Both the position numbers and the translations under genes were made by a program. A stretch of 35,215 nucleotides of DNA, from assembly GCA_903915225.1 (NCBI GenBank), contig CAIWSB010000027.1, positions 1-35,215 on the forward strand. Direction: 5' to 3'. Of the stretch, positions 31,028-35,215 are shown one piece after another; the first letter of the stretch is position 1, and every line of letters starts with the position of its first letter. This DNA comes from an uncultured Candidatus Woesearchaeota archaeon. Its GTDB lineage: Archaea > Nanobdellota > Nanobdellia > Woesearchaeales > B29-G15. The notes under the pieces are model-generated. The model searched no databases. It was given only the letters and a program-made list of their open reading frames with translations, and was not told the origin of the DNA.

Positions 31028-31869
31028 AAAAAGTAGTTGTTGGGGATGAATTATTTTTCAAGGATGATTTGAAGATCAACGATTATGAAGTGGCTGCGCC
31101 GCTCAATGTGCCTACGCCATTGCCTATTCTATCCCTGGATGAATTAGTTATACTGTACAACGGCCAGGTCATAGTGCCCCGCACGGGTGGAGCCTTAGGA
31201 GAGATAAAGATTTACACAGAAAAATTCGGATTAGAAGCATACGGAACCCCAAAACAGCATGAGGATGCATATGTCTCAGGCAATGAAAAACAGGTTGGTG
31301 AGGAAAAGGCAAAATTCCTCAAGAGGGCAATTGGGCGCACGAGTGGTTCTGGTTTCGACACTTCACTGCTGGGCGAGGCAATTAGGTCTCTGCTGAAAGA
31401 AATGCTTGACAAGTCCTATGCCGTTCCCACTACAAGAGCGCCAGTGCCAGGCAAGGGGCTTATTCCTAGACTTGATGACAATTCAGTCCTAAACACTCTA
31501 GAAGGTGTTGAAAGGCTCCTAGTGCTGGATTCAAAGGTCTATGAACTCAAAACATTGCCAGAGTTTATCTCGAAATTTGAGCGCTCTTTTGAGCCCGCGT
31601 TTTACAAAAGGGCAATGGATGCTGCAATAACCTCAACACCTGAGCAGATGTACACCCTTTTCACTGCCAATGATAAAAAGGTTGTCAAAGAAGTGCTTCC
31701 AATGGTTAGGAACAAGATATGGCACAGCAACCGCAGCTTTAAGCTGTTTATGGATGGTGTTTACTGGGTGCCTGAGTATAAGTGCCAATTGGAGGAACTC
31801 TCTGTTTCCTACCAGAAGGCCATGGAGAGGCGCCTTAAGGAGGATGCTTTTGCAGGTGATGCCAAATGA
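31024..31869 (+). CDS. operon protein of unknown function, between QueC-like and ATPase genes
   Basis: 281 residues, cytoplasmic. The N-terminus has a beta-rich stretch (LDELVILYNGQVIVPRTGG), the middle contains AIGRTSGSGFDTSLLGEAIRSLL, and the C-terminal half is helical (FERSFEPAFYKRAMDAAITS, VPEYKCQLEELSVSYQKAM). No catalytic motif is recognised. The start overlaps the QueC-like gene by four bases and the end overlaps the next by four, so it is translated as part of the same series. It could be a specificity or scaffold subunit; this is inference from position. Confidence 0.75.
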   Translation: MKKVVVGDELFFKDDLKINDYEVAAPLNVPTPLPILSLDELVILYNGQVIVPRTGGALGEIKIYTEKFGLEAYGTPKQHEDAYVSGNEKQVGEEKAKFLKRAIGRTSGSGFDTSLLGEAIRSLLKEMLDKSYAVPTTRAPVPGKGLIPRLDDNSVLNTLEGVERLLVLDSKVYELKTLPEFISKFERSFEPAFYKRAMDAAITSTPEQMYTLFTANDKKVVKEVLPMVRNKIWHSNRSFKLFMDGVYWVPEYKCQLEELSVSYQKAMERRLKEDAFAGDAK

Positions 31870-32699
31870 GTCAAAGCCTTGTTGAGAGGGTCGGGGCGCT
31901 AATAAAGAACATGCCGTTTAAGCATAGCACTGAATACAAGGTTCAATTCAATCTTCAGGAAAACACAGTCTTCCAGAAGCTCATATCAGTTGACGTTATT
32001 GAGAAGGGCGTGAGGATTAAACCAGAACAGTACTTCAGAGGCTTAATCTTCCTTACATATTTCACCGATGTCATTGAAAATGATCACCAGGTGTGTGATA
32101 ACCTGGTGGCAATCTCAAAGAACCTCAGGGAGGAGGAGAAGAAGCGGAACCTCAACAGTTCAGCCTCTTACCTCGAGATGGATTTTGTAATGCTGGAGAC
32201 CGGGCTAGGTATCCATGATCATGGTGACGGGCATTACATCAAAGAAAAGACCGCAATTAAAGCAAGATATGCTGCGTGCGCAGGTGAAATCAGCTTGGAC
32301 CGACAAGTGGATCCATATTACGTTGCCATTGGAAAGATGGTTTATGATATGGTTAGCGACCAGCACAAGTCATTCCTGGAAAAAGTTTGTAGCAGGAGCG
32401 AGTTGGGCGCACTGATTTTTGTTGACTCAATATTGGGTGTGTTGAAAAATGCAGATGAGAAGGGTGTGATTGAGGAGCATCTCAGTCGCTGTGAATACCT
32501 TGGGGCGTCAATAGCCGCAGCTGAAGCACTTGGGAAGGGTGCAAATATTGATGATGCCGAGGGGTTATTCCAGCAGGCCTTGTATGGCAATAAAGACCCT
32601 ACAAAAACTATAATCGACAGCTCAAAGGAATTAATGATGAACAGCCCGAAGGACAAAATCAAGGAACTCCTTATAACTGGTGGGGGTGATGCAATATGA
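31866..32699 (+). CDS. operon protein of unknown function, directly before the AAA+ ATPase
   Basis: 277 residues, cytoplasmic and mostly helical after a short beta-rich N-terminus (YKVQFNLQENTVFQKLISVDV). Notable stretches are FRGLIFLTYFTDVIENDHQV, GLGIHDHGDGHYIKEK with three His, and SKELMMNSPKDKIKELLI at the C-terminus. I recognise no family. The His cluster could bind metal but could equally be chance. Four-base overlaps on both sides tie it tightly to the ATPase gene; such genes often encode adaptors of MoxR-type ATPases. Confidence 0.74.
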   Translation: MSQSLVERVGALIKNMPFKHSTEYKVQFNLQENTVFQKLISVDVIEKGVRIKPEQYFRGLIFLTYFTDVIENDHQVCDNLVAISKNLREEEKKRNLNSSASYLEMDFVMLETGLGIHDHGDGHYIKEKTAIKARYAACAGEISLDRQVDPYYVAIGKMVYDMVSDQHKSFLEKVCSRSELGALIFVDSILGVLKNADEKGVIEEHLSRCEYLGASIAAAEALGKGANIDDAEGLFQQALYGNKDPTKTIIDSSKELMMNSPKDKIKELLITGGGDAI

Positions 32700-34543
32700 G
32701 CGCAGCTGACGGAAGGAAACACACGCTCGAGCGATTGGCAGACGGGCTCGGGACAAAGTTCAACCCAGACAAGCTCCACACTGCAATGCTGCTCTCATTT
32801 GGTGAGGCTGCGTTTGGCGCAATGCGCCGTGTTGTTACGCCGTCACCGCTATACAGAATCACCTATGATGAGGAGAACAACAAAGTTAGCCTTGATGAGA
32901 ACAATGGGCTCTCACTTCCTCACAAGGATGGCTCTTTGGATATTACAGTTGAGGAGGAGATATTCTGCTGTAACATAAGGGACATACCTTTGCTCCTGGT
33001 TGGAGAGACCGGAGTTGGAAAAACATTTGCTGCTACTAAATACCTTTCCACTATTTTCACTAAGGAGCAATTTTTTTCCTACAGGCTCAGTGCAAACGCA
33101 TTTGTCAACAACCTATTCACCCACTTCCAGGAAGGCAAGATGCAGAACGGCATGCCGGTAATCACAGCCAAACTGGATAAGATTGCCACAACTGCCGGCG
33201 GTATTCTTGATGAGATTAACAGGGGAGATTCCAACGAGACGCTCCAGATGCTTGACAACGAGATGCACCTTGGTGGAGTGATTTACAAGCTGGGTATACC
33301 TATCCCCGAATTTAAAGGTGACGGAAAGGCTTACAAATTCATGCCAACCAGCAGCCATTTGAAGAAGATGCTCCTGGTGTGCGCATCAAACCCTTCAAGT
33401 GGTGAGGATGCAAAGTTCACACAGACAATGCAGCTGGATGCAGCTGTTGACAACAGGCTGCTAAGGTCAGAGGTTGGGAACGCTGCCCCGAGCGCAGGCT
33501 CCACAATCTGGCTTGGTGATGGTTGCCCAAACCTGCACAACACATTCATGGAGACATTCAAGCAAAGGGTTGTGAAACACACTGGTGTTGACGCAGCAAC
33601 CCTTGATAACTTGACAGAAGATTGGCTCTCTGTTTATTCATGGATAACAGAAGCTGGTAAGACAGACAAGCCAATTCTCTATTCAGCTATGGAGCTGTCC
33701 GATCTCATGATAGCAACATTCAGCATGGACCCAAGGGAATATTATGATTATGAGAGGCTTGTGATCCAAGAGTGGGATGCAATCCTGAACAAGGGCGTGG
33801 AAGTAAGCGAAGGGCTTCAGGAAACAGAGAGGGTTAAACAGCTAAACAATGTCATAGGCACGTTCCGTGTGCCAATAATATTCAGGGATATCGTTCAGAT
33901 AAAGAAGATCGCAGACGTGCTGGCAACACTCAAGAACGTTACAGATGCTCTTAGGAGTAAAAATCCCACTGAAACGTACAACAAGACAAAGCGCTATGTC
34001 ACAGTGAGGGAGGTTGCAGGTGCAATAACCCTCATGGCCAGGAACAAGCAGTCGAAGGATGCTGAGTCACCATTGGGTGCAATCAACGAAGTGCTCACAC
34101 AGTATGTGAACCTTGTAGAGGATTACATGCACACCACAGATGCCCTCAACACCTCATTCAGTCTGCTCGATCCGATGCAGGGGATTAAGAACGTTGCGAT
34201 ATATAAATCACTTAAGGACACACTTAATGAGGGCGGCGGTATCGATTACCTGATCCACAAGATTGCTGAACAGGCTGAGGTACTAACCAAGAAGATAACA
34301 GTCTCAGAAGATATAAGGAACCTGCTAATTGTGAGGAGTGCTGGTGACCTTATGACACTCTGCGGCTTCCTCAACCAGTACAGGGACGAGCTAAACCCAT
34401 TGCTGTCAGGCCACACTAAGGATGCAAAGATACCAACAGTTATTGAAGAGCTTGGGAAATTCTATTACAGCAAGCTGAATGAGACAGCGCTGACAATGCC
34501 AGAGATATACCAGCACAGGATCCAACGCACACTTGGGATCTGA
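32696..34543 (+). CDS. MoxR-type AAA+ ATPase with long C-terminal extension
   Basis: 615 residues. After about 95 N-terminal residues come Walker A GETGVGKT (103-110), Walker B GGILDEINRG (about 168-177), sensor 1 LLVCASNPS with N232 and an Arg finger in DNRLLRSEV (252-260). This is the MoxR/CbbQ-like type of AAA+ core. The final 270 or so residues are helical and extra compared with the 310-330-residue MoxR proteins, for example the one at 1139-2125. It should be the motor of the operon, remodelling a complex through the VWA protein. It overlaps the previous gene by four bases and the metallopeptidase-like gene starts five bases after its stop. Confidence 0.88.
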   Translation: MSAADGRKHTLERLADGLGTKFNPDKLHTAMLLSFGEAAFGAMRRVVTPSPLYRITYDEENNKVSLDENNGLSLPHKDGSLDITVEEEIFCCNIRDIPLLLVGETGVGKTFAATKYLSTIFTKEQFFSYRLSANAFVNNLFTHFQEGKMQNGMPVITAKLDKIATTAGGILDEINRGDSNETLQMLDNEMHLGGVIYKLGIPIPEFKGDGKAYKFMPTSSHLKKMLLVCASNPSSGEDAKFTQTMQLDAAVDNRLLRSEVGNAAPSAGSTIWLGDGCPNLHNTFMETFKQRVVKHTGVDAATLDNLTEDWLSVYSWITEAGKTDKPILYSAMELSDLMIATFSMDPREYYDYERLVIQEWDAILNKGVEVSEGLQETERVKQLNNVIGTFRVPIIFRDIVQIKKIADVLATLKNVTDALRSKNPTETYNKTKRYVTVREVAGAITLMARNKQSKDAESPLGAINEVLTQYVNLVEDYMHTTDALNTSFSLLDPMQGIKNVAIYKSLKDTLNEGGGIDYLIHKIAEQAEVLTKKITVSEDIRNLLIVRSAGDLMTLCGFLNQYRDELNPLLSGHTKDAKIPTVIEELGKFYYSKLNETALTMPEIYQHRIQRTLGI

Positions 34544-34548
34544 GGCAT

Positions 34549-35215
34549 ATGATACTGGAAATCCTAGATGGGGCGAAGAAGACATTTAAGAAAGTCATCG
34601 CTCTGGCCAGCCCTATTGATGCTGAAAAGCCAGTGGTTATCGGCAAAAATCCCAAATCAAAGATGGAGTTCGAGGCATACACAGACAATAGGACAATTTT
34701 CATAAACATCAATGATGAGGCCAAATTCAAGAGCAGCCTTGAGAAGATTGTCCTGCCGGCATACAAGGTGGCTGCTGAAACTCTTTACGATGTGCCTGGA
34801 CCAATTTCCAATGATGAGCTTCTGAAGAACATCGTGTTCGACACATTCCTGTTCATGCTGTTCCACGAACAGCTGCATCCATCTTTCTGCCCCAACAGCA
34901 GTTATGATGAGAAGCAAATCACAAAAGCCATTTTTGACGGAATAAAGCTGGGTGAACCATCACTTAGCGAGCTTGAGGCAATGCTGAAAACAAACAACAG
35001 CAAGAACCTAATCTGGGATACTGTTGTTAACACGGCATTCCTGTCTAAAACCTCGGCCAAGAATGACATTCTTGCAGGTAAGATTAAATTCGTGTTCACA
35101 AAGGATAACAGGCAGATTGAATACCAGCCAGTCACCCACTACCCGAGCGGGATTTTGCCAATAGTATACATACTAGGTGCCGCACAGGGACTCTCAGATG
35201 TGCCCATCTCACTAA
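34549..35215 (+). CDS. DUF2201-like putative metallopeptidase, N-terminal part (cut by window end)
   Basis: The frame is open from the ATG at 34549 (GAGG just upstream) to the window edge, 222 codons. HEQLH at residues 106-110 follows a hydrophobic helix (VFDTFLFMLF) and is an HExxH zinc-peptidase motif. Downstream, LIWDTVVNTAFL resembles the W/A-x-D-x-x-x-N motif after HExxH in the DUF2201 predicted metallopeptidases (COG3864). Those proteins often end in a VWA domain and lie beside MoxR genes, as here; that part would be outside the window. The usual longer HExxHxxxxH form is not visible: HPSF follows. The call rests on the two motifs plus context. Confidence 0.65.
   Translation, partial: MILEILDGAKKTFKKVIALASPIDAEKPVVIGKNPKSKMEFEAYTDNRTIFININDEAKFKSSLEKIVLPAYKVAAETLYDVPGPISNDELLKNIVFDTFLFMLFHEQLHPSFCPNSSYDEKQITKAIFDGIKLGEPSLSELEAMLKTNNSKNLIWDTVVNTAFLSKTSAKNDILAGKIKFVFTKDNRQIEYQPVTHYPSGILPIVYILGAAQGLSDVPISL

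Noticed and set aside
27085-35215. Known QatABCD defence operon
   Set aside because: There is an ATPase, an unknown protein and a QueC-like protein, but no TatD-type nuclease, the ATPase is of MoxR type, and the remaining genes do not fit.
22513-35215. Integrated element bounded by tRNA-Gln
   Set aside because: No integrase gene and no second copy of the tRNA 3' end is visible in the window; the right boundary may lie outside.
1-35215. CRISPR array, insertion sequence or rRNA gene
   Set aside because: No regularly spaced direct repeats, transposase or rRNA sequence was seen on either strand.

Overview
This is archaeal DNA. The evidence is the exosome/proteasome superoperon (Rnp2-PsmA-SBDS-Rrp4-Rrp41-Rrp42-RpoK), archaeal uS7, Bud32 and a Dph2 homologue. 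Many genes also have a TATA-like box centred about 26-27 bases before the start codon, as in leaderless archaeal transcripts. Very tight packing, 1-30 base overlaps, a minimised Dph2 and a large set of membrane-anchored adhesin-like proteins fit a small-genome DPANN archaeon (Woesearchaeota/Pacearchaeota-like). That lineage is an inference, not something the sequence proves.

Layout. 1-2125 (minus): MoxR ATPase, DUF58 protein and the start of a BatA-like membrane protein. 2211-3827 (plus): a divergent cytoplasmic helical-repeat protein. 3807-15091 (minus): nine membrane-anchored or secreted proteins, including a 1387-residue cadherin/Ig-repeat stalk and an 886-residue protein with a TSP1-like module and four Cys-rich DCGG repeats; this looks like a surface attachment locus. 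15136-15196: an unexplained set of inverted and direct repeats. 15290-16815 (plus): uS7, a Dph2-like protein lacking its first domain, and a small putative lipoprotein. 16882-21190 (plus): the RNA-processing/proteasome superoperon, preceded by a mini-ORF. 21187-21771 (minus): Bud32. 21845-22585 (plus): a Nudix hydrolase and tRNA-Gln(CTG), whose TATA box overlaps the Nudix stop. 22687-24397: an unknown protein convergent with an AbrB-PhoU regulator.

24538-26800 (plus) holds three tandem paralogues of a small Gly-rich membrane protein followed by a larger two-helix membrane protein; a perfect 12-bp hairpin closes the unit. From 27085 to the window end runs a nine-gene plus-strand operon with almost continuous stop/start coupling: VWA protein, pyruvate-kinase-like barrel protein without the C-domain, HAM1-like NTP pyrophosphatase, small thymidylate synthase, QueC-like PP-loop protein with one zinc ligand replaced, two unknown proteins, a MoxR-type AAA+ ATPase, and the start of a DUF2201-like HExxH putative metallopeptidase. 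This is the best candidate here for an undescribed system. The AAA+/VWA/metallopeptidase core resembles MoxR-VWA chaperone modules, while four nucleotide-type enzymes, three of them with altered signature motifs, suggest it is tied to making, clearing or sensing an unusual nucleotide or modified base. That function is inference.
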